64,000 bases of DNA from Micromonospora echinospora (GCF_900091495.1 NZ_LT607413.1:1550001-1614000), one strand, 5' to 3'. Positions 42,645 to 52,094 are shown, counted from the stretch's first letter. The notes: generated from the letters alone by a model not told the origin. Numbers and translations are program-made.

Positions 42645-43751
42645 TCAGCGACTCCGGACCGAGAGCCTGCGCGCCAGCCCGACCAGCTCGGTCCGCGCGT
42701 CGTCCACGATCGACGCCTCGTGGAGCGCGGCCACGGCCTCCTCGGTCCGGGCGGCGATCATCTCCTCCACCCGGCGCAGGCCGCCGGTGTCGACGATGAT
42801 CTCCCGAAGGACGTCCGCGCCGGCCCGGTCGAGGTGGGGATCACCGTGCCACCGGTCGATCTGGGCGGCCTGCGCGTCGCTGGCGGCCTGCCGGGTGAGC
42901 GCCATCAGCACGGTCGCCTTGCCGTCGCGCAGGTCGGTCAGGGTGGACTTGCCGGTGCACGTGTCGTCGCCGAAGACGCCGAGCACGTCGTCGCGGAGCT
43001 GGAACGCCTCGCCGAGCGGGATGCCGATCCGGGAGAAGGTGGCCAGCTCGGCGCGGTCGGCACCGGCCCACGCGGCCCCGATCTGGAGCGGACGCTCCAC
43101 CGTGTAGCGGGCGCACTTGTAGCGCAGGATCCGCAGGCAGTCGTCCAGCCCGGCACCGGCGACCTCGCCTCGGACGTCGAGGTACTGCCCCATCATCGCC
43201 TCGACGCGCATCCGCTGGAACAACGTCCGTACCCGGTCCACCCGGTCGGCGCTGCCGCCGCTGCAGAACAGCTGCTCGGACCAGACCAGGCAGAGGTCTC
43301 CCCAGAGGATCGCCATGTTCCGGCCGAACCGCTCGGCGTCCCCGCGCCAGCCGCGTCGCCGGTGCCGGTCGGCGAGGTCGACGTGCAGGGTCGGCCGGCC
43401 ACGTCGGGTGTCGCTGTCGTCCATGACGTCGTCGTGGATCAGCGCGAAGGCGTGGAACAGCTCCAGGGCGGCGGCGACCCGGGCCACCCCGGGCCCGCCC
43501 CCGCCGCAGGCCCGCCAGCCCAGGTGACAGAAGGTCGGCCGGGTCCGCTTGCCGGCCGCGCCTAGGACGAAGGAGCGGAGCAGTTCGACCCCGTGCCGCC
43601 AGTCCTCGTCGCCGGTGGCGTCGAGCTGTCCACCGAGGAACTCGGCGAGCACCGCGTCGACCTCCCGCCGGAGCGACCCGGCCCCGGGATCGGCGGTCAC
43701 CGCCGTCGGGCCGATGGCCACCGCCGGGGTCGCGCCACCTACGTTGATCAT
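42645..43751 (-). CDS. Polyprenyl diphosphate synthase (GGPP synthase-like)
   Basis: 368 residues. First Asp-rich motif is LIHDDVMDDSDTRRG (about 105-118), second is LRDDVLGVFGDD with the typical actinobacterial spacing. GKRTRP, which binds isopentenyl diphosphate, precedes the first motif. Residues before the first motif (LFHAFAL) include small side chains, which in this family allow longer products such as GGPP, but chain length is inference. No terpene cyclase, carotenoid or quinone gene adjoins it, so the product use is open; it may serve general isoprenoid supply. Confidence 0.92.
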   Translation of the reverse strand: MINVGGATPAVAIGPTAVTADPGAGSLRREVDAVLAEFLGGQLDATGDEDWRHGVELLRSFVLGAAGKRTRPTFCHLGWRACGGGGPGVARVAAALELFHAFALIHDDVMDDSDTRRGRPTLHVDLADRHRRRGWRGDAERFGRNMAILWGDLCLVWSEQLFCSGGSADRVDRVRTLFQRMRVEAMMGQYLDVRGEVAGAGLDDCLRILRYKCARYTVERPLQIGAAWAGADRAELATFSRIGIPLGEAFQLRDDVLGVFGDDTCTGKSTLTDLRDGKATVLMALTRQAASDAQAAQIDRWHGDPHLDRAGADVLREIIVDTGGLRRVEEMIAARTEEAVAALHEASIVDDARTELVGLARRLSVRSR

Positions 43752-44426
43752 GAGTGTTCTCCCCTCAGCCGTCAGCCGGTCGGCCGTGACCGCACGGTCC
43801 CCGCCGCAGGCCTGCCGGGTGACGCGGTGGTGTCAGGGCGGGTCACCGAGCTCCGCCAGCCACCGGCGGAACCGCACAGCCGGCGACCGCCGGATCGACG
43901 ATTTCCGCCCGTCCCGCCGTCACGAAATCCGACCGTCCACATACGCGGGCGCTGTTCCCTTCCTGAAGGCAGCGGTTCACGCACTGCGTGGCCGGTTTCG
44001 GCAATCGCGAGCGACAATTCGGCAACGCTCGATGGATTGTATCGGAACGGGAACTCGACGACGGCCCTCGACGGGCATTTTTCCCGCCCCGCCCTGCCAC
44101 CCGGCGGGGCCGCGACCACTCGCCGTTTCCGCAGCTCAGGCAGGATCCAGCCGGAACGCCGGCGGTTCGGCGGGACGACGACGCAACAGGCCTACGCGCA
44201 CTTCCCGCACGGACCCGACCTGCCGTTCACCGGCCGCACGCCGCCGGGATCGGCGCCGTCGGGCCGCGACCCGACCGGGCACCCGCCCGCGCATTGGTCC
44301 AGCCGACCCGGCGCATTTCCCCGGCACCCCGTCGCACACCGCAGAGAATTGGCGCGCCGACGGGCCGGCCGCGATCCCGGCCCACCAGCGGCAACAGGAC
44401 CATCACCCAACCTTGACAGATCTAAC
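43752..44426. other. Intergenic stretch between GGPP synthase and siderophore uptake genes
   Basis: About 675 nt without a supportable gene. Short frames in it are GC-driven shadows. AT content rises between about 43930 and 44060, where the GGPP synthase promoter should lie. The right end carries TTGACA (44413-44418) and the iron box described next. Confidence 0.6.
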
Positions 44427-44445
44427 TAAGGTTAGGTTAACCTAA
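44427..44445 (+). promoter_or_regulatory. IdeR/DmdR-type iron box before the siderophore uptake operon
   Basis: TAAGGTTAGGTTAACCTAA matches 17 of 19 positions of the actinobacterial iron-box consensus TTAGGTTAGGCTAACCTAA. It sits inside a perfect 18-bp palindrome (44430-44447) that ends 3 bases before the ATG. A TTGACA lies at 44413-44418. Iron-loaded repressor would block transcription of the uptake operon. Confidence 0.9.
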
Positions 44446-44450
44446 CCGCC

Positions 44451-45275
44451 ATGAGTGGTCGGGACAGTCACGTCGAGGGTCTGCGCGGCGTGGATCTGCG
44501 TCTGGGTTACCACGGGGCGACCGTGGTCCACGACGCCGCCATCACGTTGCGTCCCGGCGCGGTGACCGCCCTGGTGGGGCCGAACGGCAGCGGCAAGTCG
44601 ACGCTGCTGCGCGGACTCGCCCGGCTCCACCCGCTGGAACACGGCGAGGTGCAGCTCGCCGACGGCACCTCGGCCCGGACGCTCACGGCCCGGGAGTTCG
44701 CCCGCCGGGTGACGCTGCTGGCCCAGAGCCGACCCACCCCCAGCGGGGTCACCGTCCGGGACGTGGTCGGCTACGGCCGGCACCCGTACCGGGGACGCTG
44801 GCGGGCCGGCGACCCCGACGGTCCGGCCATGGTCGACCGGGCCATGGCGACCACCGGCGTCACCGCGATGGCGGACCGACCGGTCGACGAACTCTCCGGC
44901 GGGGAGTTGCAGCGGGTCTGGCTGGCCACCTGTCTGGCCCAGGACACCGGCGTGCTGCTGCTCGACGAGCCGACCACCTTCCTCGACCTGCGCTACCAGG
45001 TCGAGATCCTCGACCTGATGCGGGACCTCGCCGACGACGACCGGGTCGCCGTCGGTGTCGTCCTGCACGACCTCAACCAGGCCGCCGCCGTCGCCGACGA
45101 GGTGGTGCTCCTGCACGCCGGACGCGTCCGGGCCACCGGCTCTCCCGCCGATGTCCTGACCGAGGAGGCCCTGACCGAGACGTACGGCATCCGCATCGAG
45201 GTGACCGTCGACCCGCTCAACGGGCTCCTCAGCACCCGACCCGTCGGCCGGCACTCGACCAGGTCCCTCGCCTGA
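44451..45275 (+). CDS. Siderophore ABC transporter ATP-binding protein
   Basis: 274 residues, FepC/FecE type. Walker A VGPNGSGKSTLL, signature ELSGGELQRVWLA, Walker B LLLDEPTTFLDLRYQ and the H-loop VLHDLNQAAAVAD are intact. ATG 44451 lies directly behind the iron box, so the message is leaderless or nearly so. It is the first gene of a four-gene uptake unit, followed 33 nt later by the binding lipoprotein. It powers import of ferric hydroxamates through the fused permease. Confidence 0.94.
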   Translation: MSGRDSHVEGLRGVDLRLGYHGATVVHDAAITLRPGAVTALVGPNGSGKSTLLRGLARLHPLEHGEVQLADGTSARTLTAREFARRVTLLAQSRPTPSGVTVRDVVGYGRHPYRGRWRAGDPDGPAMVDRAMATTGVTAMADRPVDELSGGELQRVWLATCLAQDTGVLLLDEPTTFLDLRYQVEILDLMRDLADDDRVAVGVVLHDLNQAAAVADEVVLLHAGRVRATGSPADVLTEEALTETYGIRIEVTVDPLNGLLSTRPVGRHSTRSLA

Positions 45276-45308
45276 CCCGCCAACCGAACCACGAGCAGAG
45301 AAGACGTC

Positions 45309-46295
45309 ATGATGCGTACCCGCGCGACCCTCCTGGTCGCCGCCGTCGCCGCGCTGGCACTGGGTGCCTGCGGCACCACCGAAGACCCGGCCGCGAGCCC
45401 CTCCGCCTCCGACGCCGCGTCCAGCGGCCCGGTGACCGTCACCGACAGCCGGGGCAAGGCCGTCACCCTCAAGGCGCCGGCCACCAAGGTCGTCGCGCTG
45501 GAGTGGGCCGAGGCCGAGATCCTGGCCAGCCTGGGTGTCATGCCGGCCGGCGTGGCCGACCCCAAGGGTTACGCCACCTGGGTCACCTCCGTGAAGCTCG
45601 ACGGCACCGTCAAGGACGTCGGCACCCGGGGCGAGCCCAGCGTCGACTCGATCGTCGCGCTCCAGCCCGACCTGGTCGTGATGGCGGACGACCGGGGCGG
45701 CGCGGTCGTCTCGCAGCTGGAGAAGTACGTCCCGGTGCTGGTCACCAAGGCCAGCGACGCCAAGGACAACATCGGCCGGATGCGGTCGGACGTGACCATG
45801 ATCGCCCAGGCGACCGGTAAGACCGCCGAGGGCGAGAAGCTGCTCGCCGACTTCGACGCCGCGATCGCCGACGGCAAGAAGAAGATCGCCGACGCCGGGG
45901 CGGCCGGGCGGCAGTTCACCGTCGCCGACGGCTGGAAGGACGGCAGCAACGTCACCGTCCGGATGTTCGGTCAGGGCGCCTTCGTCTCCCAGATCGGCAT
46001 CCAGCTCGGCCTGAAGAACGCCTGGACCGGCAAGGTCGACGAGGTGTGGGGGCTGGGCCAGACCGACGTCGAGGGCCTGACCGTCCTCAAGGGCCAGGAC
46101 CTGACCTTCTTCTACAACGCCTCGGACGGCGACGACGTCTTCAAGGACGGCCTCGCCGGCAACGCGATCTGGAAGTCGCTGCCCTTCGTGCAGCAGAACA
46201 AGCTGCACCGGATGCCGGACGGCATCTGGACCTTCGGCGGGCCGCTCTCCGGCAAGCAGTACGTCGACGAGTTCGTGAAGGTCTACACGGCTTGA
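45309..46295 (+). CDS. Iron-siderophore ABC transporter substrate-binding lipoprotein
   Basis: 328 residues. Signal peptide with lipobox LALGAC (Cys22), then a Ser-rich spacer and a periplasmic-binding-protein type 2 fold: VTVTDSRGKAVTLKAPATK, LQPDLVVMADD, MIAQATGKTAEGEKL. It captures the ferric siderophore outside the membrane. ATG 45309 or the next ATG at 45312 may start it. Its stop overlaps the permease TTG start (TTGA), so the two are coupled. Confidence 0.94.
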   Translation: MMRTRATLLVAAVAALALGACGTTEDPAASPSASDAASSGPVTVTDSRGKAVTLKAPATKVVALEWAEAEILASLGVMPAGVADPKGYATWVTSVKLDGTVKDVGTRGEPSVDSIVALQPDLVVMADDRGGAVVSQLEKYVPVLVTKASDAKDNIGRMRSDVTMIAQATGKTAEGEKLLADFDAAIADGKKKIADAGAAGRQFTVADGWKDGSNVTVRMFGQGAFVSQIGIQLGLKNAWTGKVDEVWGLGQTDVEGLTVLKGQDLTFFYNASDGDDVFKDGLAGNAIWKSLPFVQQNKLHRMPDGIWTFGGPLSGKQYVDEFVKVYTA

Positions 46296-48400
46296 GCCAG
46301 CTCAGCACGCCCGTTCGTCCGGGAGCGGCCACCACGGCCGTCCCGGGCGGACCGCTCGCCCCCTCCCGCGTCGTCACCGCCTTCGTCCTCGCCGTCGGTC
46401 TCGTCCTGGTGATCACGGCGGTGCACCTGACCCAGGGCACCTCCACCGTCGGCGCGCTCGACCTGCTGCGCCTGCTCGTCGGCTCGGACGACGAGGCGGC
46501 CCGGGTGCTGGTCGCCTCCCGGATCCCCCGGCTGCTCGCCGGACTCGCCGTCGGCGTCGCGCTCGGCTTCGCCGGGGCCGCCCTCCAGTCCCTGGCCCGC
46601 AACCCGCTGGCGTCCCCGGACACCCTCGCGGTCAACGCCGGGGCGCACCTGGCGATCGTGACCGTGGCGGCGTTCGGCATCTCGCTGCCGGTGTTCTCCT
46701 CCGGCGTGATCGCCTTCGTCGGTGGCCTGCTCGCCGCCGGCCTGGTGCTGACGCTCGCCACCGGCGGCCAGGCCGCCACCACCCGGCTGATCCTCGCCGG
46801 TTCGGCCACCGCGCTCGCCCTGAGCTCCGTCACCATGCTGCTGATGCTCCTCTTCGAGCAGGCCACGATCGGTCTGTTCGCCTGGGGCAACGGCTCGCTG
46901 GTGCAGGCCGACCTGGCGGCGTTCACCCAGCTCGCCCCGGTGATCGCGATCGCCGCCGCGCTGCTGGTCGCCCTCGGACACCGGATGGACGTGCTCGCCC
47001 TCGGCGACGACACCGCCACCGTGCTCGGACTGGACGTCCGACGCACCCGCCTCCTGGTGGTCGTGCTCGCCGTCCTGCTCTCCGCCGCCGCGGTGACCCT
47101 CGCCGGGCCGATCGGCTTCGTCGGGCTCTGCGCCCCGGTGATCGTCCGGCTGCTCGGCCGGATCGTCCCCGGCGTGCACCGGCACCGGGTCCTGCTGCCG
47201 CTCTCCGGCCTGGCCGGCGTGGTCATCGTGCTCGGCTCCGACGTGCTGCTGCGGGCCGTCCTCGGCGGGCAGGCCGGAGTGGACGTGCCGACCGGTGTGG
47301 TCACCACCCTCTTCGGCGCGGTCCTGATGGTGTGGCTGGCCCGCCGCTACCGGGACGCCGGTCCCACCCGTCGCCCGCCCGGCGGGCACGCGGCGGTGCG
47401 GTCCCGCACCTTCCATCTCGGCGTGGTCACCGCCGCCGCCCTGGTCACCGTCGCCGCGGTGGTGGTCGGCATGCTCTTCGGGGACACCTGGGTGCTCCTC
47501 GGCGACGTGGTCAACTGGGTGCAGGGACGGACCGGTCCGGCGTACACCTTCGTGCTGGACCAGCGCTGGCCCCGGGTCGCGGCGGCGCTGCTGGCCGGCG
47601 CGGCTCTCGCGGTCGCCGGCACCACCGTGCAGGCGGTCTGCCGCAACCCGCTCGCCGAGCCGGGCATCCTCGGCATCACCGGTGGCGCCGGCATCGGCGC
47701 GGTGGCGCTGCTGACCTTCGTCCCGCTGGCCGGGGTCGCGGCCATCTCCGGAGCCGCCGGGCTCGGCGCGATCCTGGCGTTCGCCCTGGTCTACGGGCTG
47801 GCCCGGCAGGGCGGCCTCAGCTCCGACCGCCTGGTGCTGATCGGCTTCGCGGTCTGGCAGGGCGGCACCGCCATCATCACCTTCATCATCGTCACCTCCG
47901 ACCCGTGGAACACCGGCAAGGCGCTGACCTGGCTCTCCGGCTCCACCTACGGCCGGACCGCCCCGCAGATCCTCCCGGTGGCGATCGCGCTGCTGCTCAG
48001 CATCCCGGCCGTCGTCGCGGCCCGGCGGGAACTCGACCTGCTCTCGCTGGACGACGACACCCCCCGGGTGCTCGGCGTCCGGCTGGAGCGCACCCGGCTG
48101 CTCGCCCTGGGCGCGGCGGCGCTGCTCACCTCGACGGCGGTCAGCGCGGTCGGCGTGATCGGCTTCGTCGGGCTGGTCGCCCCACACGCCGCCCGGGCCC
48201 TGGTCGGCGGTCGCCACTCGCGGGTGCTGCCGGTCGCCGTGCTGCTCGGCGCGGCCCTGGTCAGCCTCGCCGACACCCTCGGCCGCACGGTCATCGCTCC
48301 CGCCCAGGTCCCCGCCGGCCTGGTCACCGCGCTGGTCGGCACCCCCTACTTCGTCTGGTTGCTGTGGCGCTCGCGCGGCGCGGCGACCGGGCCGCGATGA
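46292..48400 (+). CDS. Fused double-length FecCD/FhuB-type siderophore permease
   Basis: 702 residues from TTG 46292, which overlaps the lipoprotein stop. Two complete FecCD halves are joined: first half about 20-345 (RIPRLLAGLAVGVALGFAG; GPIGFVGLCAPVIVRLL), second about 375-690 (RWPRVAAALLAGAALAVAG; GVIGFVGLVAPHAARALVG). Each has about ten helices. Most systems use two separate permease chains; this joined form resembles FhuB, which handles hydroxamates, in line with the desferrioxamine genes nearby. It ends 62 nt before the siderophore-interacting protein gene. Confidence 0.93.
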   Translation: MSQLSTPVRPGAATTAVPGGPLAPSRVVTAFVLAVGLVLVITAVHLTQGTSTVGALDLLRLLVGSDDEAARVLVASRIPRLLAGLAVGVALGFAGAALQSLARNPLASPDTLAVNAGAHLAIVTVAAFGISLPVFSSGVIAFVGGLLAAGLVLTLATGGQAATTRLILAGSATALALSSVTMLLMLLFEQATIGLFAWGNGSLVQADLAAFTQLAPVIAIAAALLVALGHRMDVLALGDDTATVLGLDVRRTRLLVVVLAVLLSAAAVTLAGPIGFVGLCAPVIVRLLGRIVPGVHRHRVLLPLSGLAGVVIVLGSDVLLRAVLGGQAGVDVPTGVVTTLFGAVLMVWLARRYRDAGPTRRPPGGHAAVRSRTFHLGVVTAAALVTVAAVVVGMLFGDTWVLLGDVVNWVQGRTGPAYTFVLDQRWPRVAAALLAGAALAVAGTTVQAVCRNPLAEPGILGITGGAGIGAVALLTFVPLAGVAAISGAAGLGAILAFALVYGLARQGGLSSDRLVLIGFAVWQGGTAIITFIIVTSDPWNTGKALTWLSGSTYGRTAPQILPVAIALLLSIPAVVAARRELDLLSLDDDTPRVLGVRLERTRLLALGAAALLTSTAVSAVGVIGFVGLVAPHAARALVGGRHSRVLPVAVLLGAALVSLADTLGRTVIAPAQVPAGLVTALVGTPYFVWLLWRSRGAATGPR

Positions 48401-48410
48401 GTTCCCGACC

Positions 48411-48438
48411 GGTGGTCCGGCACCCGTACCGGACCACC
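48411..48438 (+). terminator. Hairpin between permease and siderophore-interacting protein genes
   Basis: GGTGGTCCGG and CCGGACCACC form a perfect 10-bp stem with an 8-nt loop. It may partly terminate the uptake transcript or stabilise its 3' end, so the next gene is expressed less or from another start. Confidence 0.6.
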
Positions 48439-48462
48439 GCGCACCGATAAAGGAAGGCCGTC

Positions 48463-49383
48463 ATGCCGAGCACCCTCTCCGTCGCCCCCTGGCGCGTCTT
48501 CGCCGTCGAGGTCCGTGCGCTGCGCCGGCTCAGCCCGTCGTTCCTGCGGGTAACCTTCAGCGGCCCGGACCTGGACCGGTTCGCCGACAACGGGTACGAC
48601 CAGCGGATCAAGGTGGCGCTGCCGCGCACCGGCGAGACGGCGGCCGAACTGCCGCACGGCGCCGACTGGTACCAGCAGTGGCGGACGCTGCCGGAGGAGT
48701 CGCGCTGCCACATCCGGACGTACACGGTCCGGGCGGTCCGGCAGGACGTCCAGGAGGTGGACGTCGACCTGGTGCTGCACGGCGACGGCGGACCGGCCAC
48801 CCGGTGGGCGCGACGGGCCCGGCTCGGCGACCGGCTCGCCCTGGTGGGCCCGGACGCCGGGTACGACGGCGTGCACGGCGGGGTCGAGTTCCGGCCCCCG
48901 GCGGTCGGGACGCTGCTGCTCGCCGGGGACGAGACGGCCGCCCCGGCGATCTGCGCCATCCTGGAACGGCTGCCGGCCAACGCCCGGGGCCACGCCCTGA
49001 TCGAGGTGCCCGACACCGGCGACGTCCTGCCGGTGAGCGCTCCGTCCGGCGTGACGGTGACCTGGCTGCCCCGGATCGGCGCGGCCCACGGCAGCCGGCT
49101 CGCCCCGACCGTGGCGGCGCTCGCCGGGGAACTGCTGCCGGCCGCCCGGCCCGCTCTCGCGCTGGCCGGCGTACCGGCCGGGTCGCTGGCCGAGGTGGAC
49201 GTCGACCGGGACATCCTCTGGGAGGTGCCGGACGTGCCCCCCGCCGCCCCGCTCTACGCCTGGCTGGCCGGCGAGGCGGCGGTGATCCGGGGACTGCGCC
49301 GGCACCTGGTCACCGAACGGGGGCTCGACCGGAGCGCGGTGGCCTTCATGGGCTACTGGCGACTCGGCCGCACCGCCGACTGA
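48463..49383 (+). CDS. Siderophore-interacting protein (ViuB-like ferric reductase)
   Basis: 306 residues, FAD-binding 9/SIP family. Visible are the FAD motif RTYTVR, the QRIKVALPR segment, and the NAD(P)-domain motif LLAGDETAAPAICAIL. The C-terminus has LYAWLAGEAAVIRGLRRHL and a FMGYWRLGR tail. It releases iron from the imported ferric siderophore by reduction, in the cytosol. AAAGGAAGG precedes ATG 48463. As the last gene of the uptake unit it completes the ferric-hydroxamate route. No similarity to the biosynthesis genes. Confidence 0.93.
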   Translation: MPSTLSVAPWRVFAVEVRALRRLSPSFLRVTFSGPDLDRFADNGYDQRIKVALPRTGETAAELPHGADWYQQWRTLPEESRCHIRTYTVRAVRQDVQEVDVDLVLHGDGGPATRWARRARLGDRLALVGPDAGYDGVHGGVEFRPPAVGTLLLAGDETAAPAICAILERLPANARGHALIEVPDTGDVLPVSAPSGVTVTWLPRIGAAHGSRLAPTVAALAGELLPAARPALALAGVPAGSLAEVDVDRDILWEVPDVPPAAPLYAWLAGEAAVIRGLRRHLVTERGLDRSAVAFMGYWRLGRTAD

Positions 49384-49400
49384 CGGCCGGCCGCTTGATC

Positions 49401-49466
49401 GACTCGTTCTGCGGTATGTCGGCCCCATCCGGGCCACGGACACCCCGACATACCGCAAGACGAGTC
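49401..49466. repeat. Long near-perfect inverted repeat in the intergenic gap
   Basis: Arms of 22 bp (49401-49422 and 49445-49466) are complementary except for a 2-nt internal mismatch, with a 22-nt loop. It separates convergent genes ending at 49383 and 49488, so it can serve as a two-way terminator. The sequence (TGCGGTATGTCGG core) is long and AT-richer than local DNA, as in a mobile or REP-like intergenic element. Confidence 0.75.
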
Positions 49467-49487
49467 GGTGGACCCGGGGGCGGCGGG

Positions 49488-50045
49488 TCAGGGGGCGGGG
49501 CGGTCGAGGAAGAGGAGCCGGGCGCGTTTGTGCGGCAGGTCCACCTCCGGGCCGGGCACGAATCCCGCCCGGACCAGCCGGGCGATGGCCCGGTCGTTGC
49601 GGGCGTCCGGCTCGGCGACGATCCGCCGTCGGGACTCGTCGGTCAGGACGAAGTCGAGGAACGCGCCGAGCACGGTGCCGGTGAAGCCCGGCTCGGTGCC
49701 GCCGTCGGGTGGCCCGACCATCAGGTGGATGCCGAAGTCGCCCGGCCGCACGTCGTAGCACTCGCCCACCGGGTCGGCCGCCGGCTCGTACGTCTGGAAG
49801 AGTCCCGCCGGGCGGCCGTCCCGGTGGATCAGGTACGCGTGGTGGGTGGTGAGCGAGTCCAGGTAGGCGTAGATCTCCTCGACCCGCTCCCGGCTGGCGT
49901 CCCGCATGCCCCAGAAGCGGGACCGCTCCCGGGTGACCCAGTCGTGGATCAGGTCGGCGTCGGCGGCCGGGGCGACGGGCCGGATGGTCACCTCCCCGAA
50001 GCCGTCGACGTGCCGCCGCCAGACCGGGTCAGTGAATGTCGTCAT
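49488..50045 (-). CDS. Siderophore-type GNAT acyltransferase (RhbD/IucB/AlcB-like)
   Basis: 185 residues from ATG 50045. It has the GNAT-8 layout of DesC and IucB: GEVTIRPVAPAADADLIHDW, then DFGIHLMVGPP and VAEPDARNDRAIARLVRAGF, so the His and Asp/Asn positions of the active site are kept. It is a second acyltransferase besides desC in this locus. Its start overlaps the acylase gene by 17 nt, so it should be translated with it, from the iron-box promoter at 52095. It may acylate an alternative siderophore end or an N-hydroxyamine; this is inference. Confidence 0.88.
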   Translation of the reverse strand: MTTFTDPVWRRHVDGFGEVTIRPVAPAADADLIHDWVTRERSRFWGMRDASRERVEEIYAYLDSLTTHHAYLIHRDGRPAGLFQTYEPAADPVGECYDVRPGDFGIHLMVGPPDGGTEPGFTGTVLGAFLDFVLTDESRRRIVAEPDARNDRAIARLVRAGFVPGPEVDLPHKRARLLFLDRPAP

Positions 50046-52077
50046 CGCGCTCCTCGGTGAGCCGGTGCCAGTCGGTGACCACGGGTGCGAGATCGCCGCG
50101 CAGCCAGTACGGCAGCTGGTCGCGGCGGTGCGGGTCGCCGGGCACCCCGGACGCCCCGAACGGCACGATCCACCGGCTGTCGTCCCGCCGGCCCAGGTCC
50201 CAGACGTACCGGGCGGCCGACGCCCGGAAGCAGAGGTGGGTGGCCCCGGGAACGCTGGAGGTGGCGAGCACGCAGTCGTGGTCGCCGGACAGGCCCGGCC
50301 ACTGTTCCTCGGGGTCGGGCAGGGCCGCCCAGGGGGCGAGCCGGTGCACCTCACCCCACGGGGTCGGGGCGGTGTCGGCCGCCTCGTCGAGCGCGGCACG
50401 GGCGGCGGCGATCCGGTCGGCTGCCGGAAGGAGATCCGTGGTGAGCAGGGTCTCCAGGGCGAAGCCGACCTTCGGTACCAGGGCGAGCCAGGGGTGGAAC
50501 AGCGCAGGGTACCGGGTCGGGTCGGCCAGCGGGGTCAGCGTCGGGTGGGCGGCGAGGTGGCGTACCACGATGGCCCGGACGACGGCGAAGGCGGTGGCGT
50601 CGACGCTGTCGGCGCGCATCTCGCGGTCCCAGCGCAGCATCCGGTCCCGCAGGGTGGCGGCGGCCGGGGCGAGCCCGTCCAGGCCGGCGAGGAGGGCCAG
50701 CAGCGGCTCGGCGGAGGCCAGCCGGGTGTCGGTGTGGACGGTCTTCTGGTCGTCGGCGGTCCAGTCCCGGCGGGCGGTGAGGAGTTCCCGGATCCGGTCG
50801 GCCCGGTGCGGCGGGGCGAACTCGACGCCGAGCGGTGTGGCGACGCCCCGTTCGTTGGCCATCACGGCAAGGTCGTGGACCTCGGCGCGGGGCAGGTCGT
50901 GCCAGCCGCGCCACTCGTGGCCGGGCTCCCAGGCCGGGACGACCCGCAGCCCGTTGGCCCGGTTCCGGACCGGGACCGCCCCGGCGGCCCGGTGCAGCAG
51001 ACCACCGGCGGTGTCGGCGGCGAGCACCACGTTGACCGGTTCCACCCAGTGGTCGACGGCGGCGTCCACGTCGGCGACCCGGGTGGCGGCGAGCAGGGCG
51101 GGCAGCGCGGCGAAGCCGAGGTCGCCGGAGACCCGGGGCGGGTAGCGGAGGCTGATCGCCTGTTCGTCGTCGGGGCCGCCGATGATCACCGGCCCACGTG
51201 CGGTCTCGACGATCTCGACCTCGACCGGGTCGCCGTCGGCCACCTCGACCGTCTCGACGTGCCGCTCGGCGGGGTGCCAGCCGTCCGGGCCGAGCGCCTC
51301 GACGGTGTCGCCCCGGCGACGCAGCCGCTCGGCGTAGAGGTCCTGGTAGTCGGCCATCGCGTTGGTGATCGCCCAGGCCACCGTTCCGGTGTGTCCGAAG
51401 TGGGCGATTCCGGGCACGCCGGGCACGGCCAGTCCGACCACGTCGTACGCCGGGCAGGCCAGCCGGATCTGCTGGTAGATGCCGGGGTCCTCGATGAACC
51501 GGTGCGGGTCCCCGGCGACGATCGGCGACCCGCTGGCGGTCCGCGCGCCGGTGAGCAGCCAGCCGTTGCTGCCGGCGGTGTCGGGGCGGTCGGTGGCGAA
51601 GAGGCGGATCGCGTCCTCGCCGAGGTGGCGGGCGACCTCGGTCCGCCAGAGCTTGGCCGGGAAGCCGGCGAACAGGATGTGGTGGGCGAGCCAGACGGCG
51701 AGCGGGGTCCAGGGCTGCCAGTGGCCGGGGGTCAGCCCGGTGGCGGCGAACTGCGGTGCCCGGCGGGCTCCGGTGGCGAGGCCGGCGTTCACGCCGTCGA
51801 CGTACGCGTGGAGCCAGGCGGCGGTGGCCGGGTCGAGGTTGTCGTGGCAGCGGCGGGCGGTGTCGGCGAGCCGGGCCTGCCGGGCGAACCGGTCCCAGTC
51901 GAGCGCGTCCGTCCCGAGGAAGGACGCGCTGGTCCCCTGTGACCGGTGCCGTTCCACCTCGATCTGCCAGGCGCGGTCGGTCGCCGCGTTGCGCCCCTGG
52001 GCGAAGGCGAGGGCGTGCGGATCGTCGGCCCGCAGGTGGGGAATTCCCCACGGATCACGGAAGACCTGATGTTCCAC
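50029..52077 (-). CDS. Penicillin-acylase (Ntn-hydrolase) family protein of the siderophore locus
   Basis: 682 residues from GTG 52077, with GGAAGGGG 4 nt upstream. The nucleophile region is RPDTAGSNGWLLTGART: family members cleave themselves before the Ser of GSN, here about residue 169, to make the alpha and beta chains. The conserved partner segments are present, for example GLAVPGVPGIAHFGHTG. Unlike PvdQ and penicillin G acylase there is no signal peptide, so it should work in the cytosol. An iron box 18 nt upstream and the coupled acyltransferase tie it to siderophore production. I recall similar acylase genes beside desferrioxamine clusters in Micromonosporaceae. Confidence 0.88.
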   Translation of the reverse strand: MEHQVFRDPWGIPHLRADDPHALAFAQGRNAATDRAWQIEVERHRSQGTSASFLGTDALDWDRFARQARLADTARRCHDNLDPATAAWLHAYVDGVNAGLATGARRAPQFAATGLTPGHWQPWTPLAVWLAHHILFAGFPAKLWRTEVARHLGEDAIRLFATDRPDTAGSNGWLLTGARTASGSPIVAGDPHRFIEDPGIYQQIRLACPAYDVVGLAVPGVPGIAHFGHTGTVAWAITNAMADYQDLYAERLRRRGDTVEALGPDGWHPAERHVETVEVADGDPVEVEIVETARGPVIIGGPDDEQAISLRYPPRVSGDLGFAALPALLAATRVADVDAAVDHWVEPVNVVLAADTAGGLLHRAAGAVPVRNRANGLRVVPAWEPGHEWRGWHDLPRAEVHDLAVMANERGVATPLGVEFAPPHRADRIRELLTARRDWTADDQKTVHTDTRLASAEPLLALLAGLDGLAPAAATLRDRMLRWDREMRADSVDATAFAVVRAIVVRHLAAHPTLTPLADPTRYPALFHPWLALVPKVGFALETLLTTDLLPAADRIAAARAALDEAADTAPTPWGEVHRLAPWAALPDPEEQWPGLSGDHDCVLATSSVPGATHLCFRASAARYVWDLGRRDDSRWIVPFGASGVPGDPHRRDQLPYWLRGDLAPVVTDWHRLTEERDDDIH

Positions 52078-52094
52078 CCGACCCCTTCCATCGA

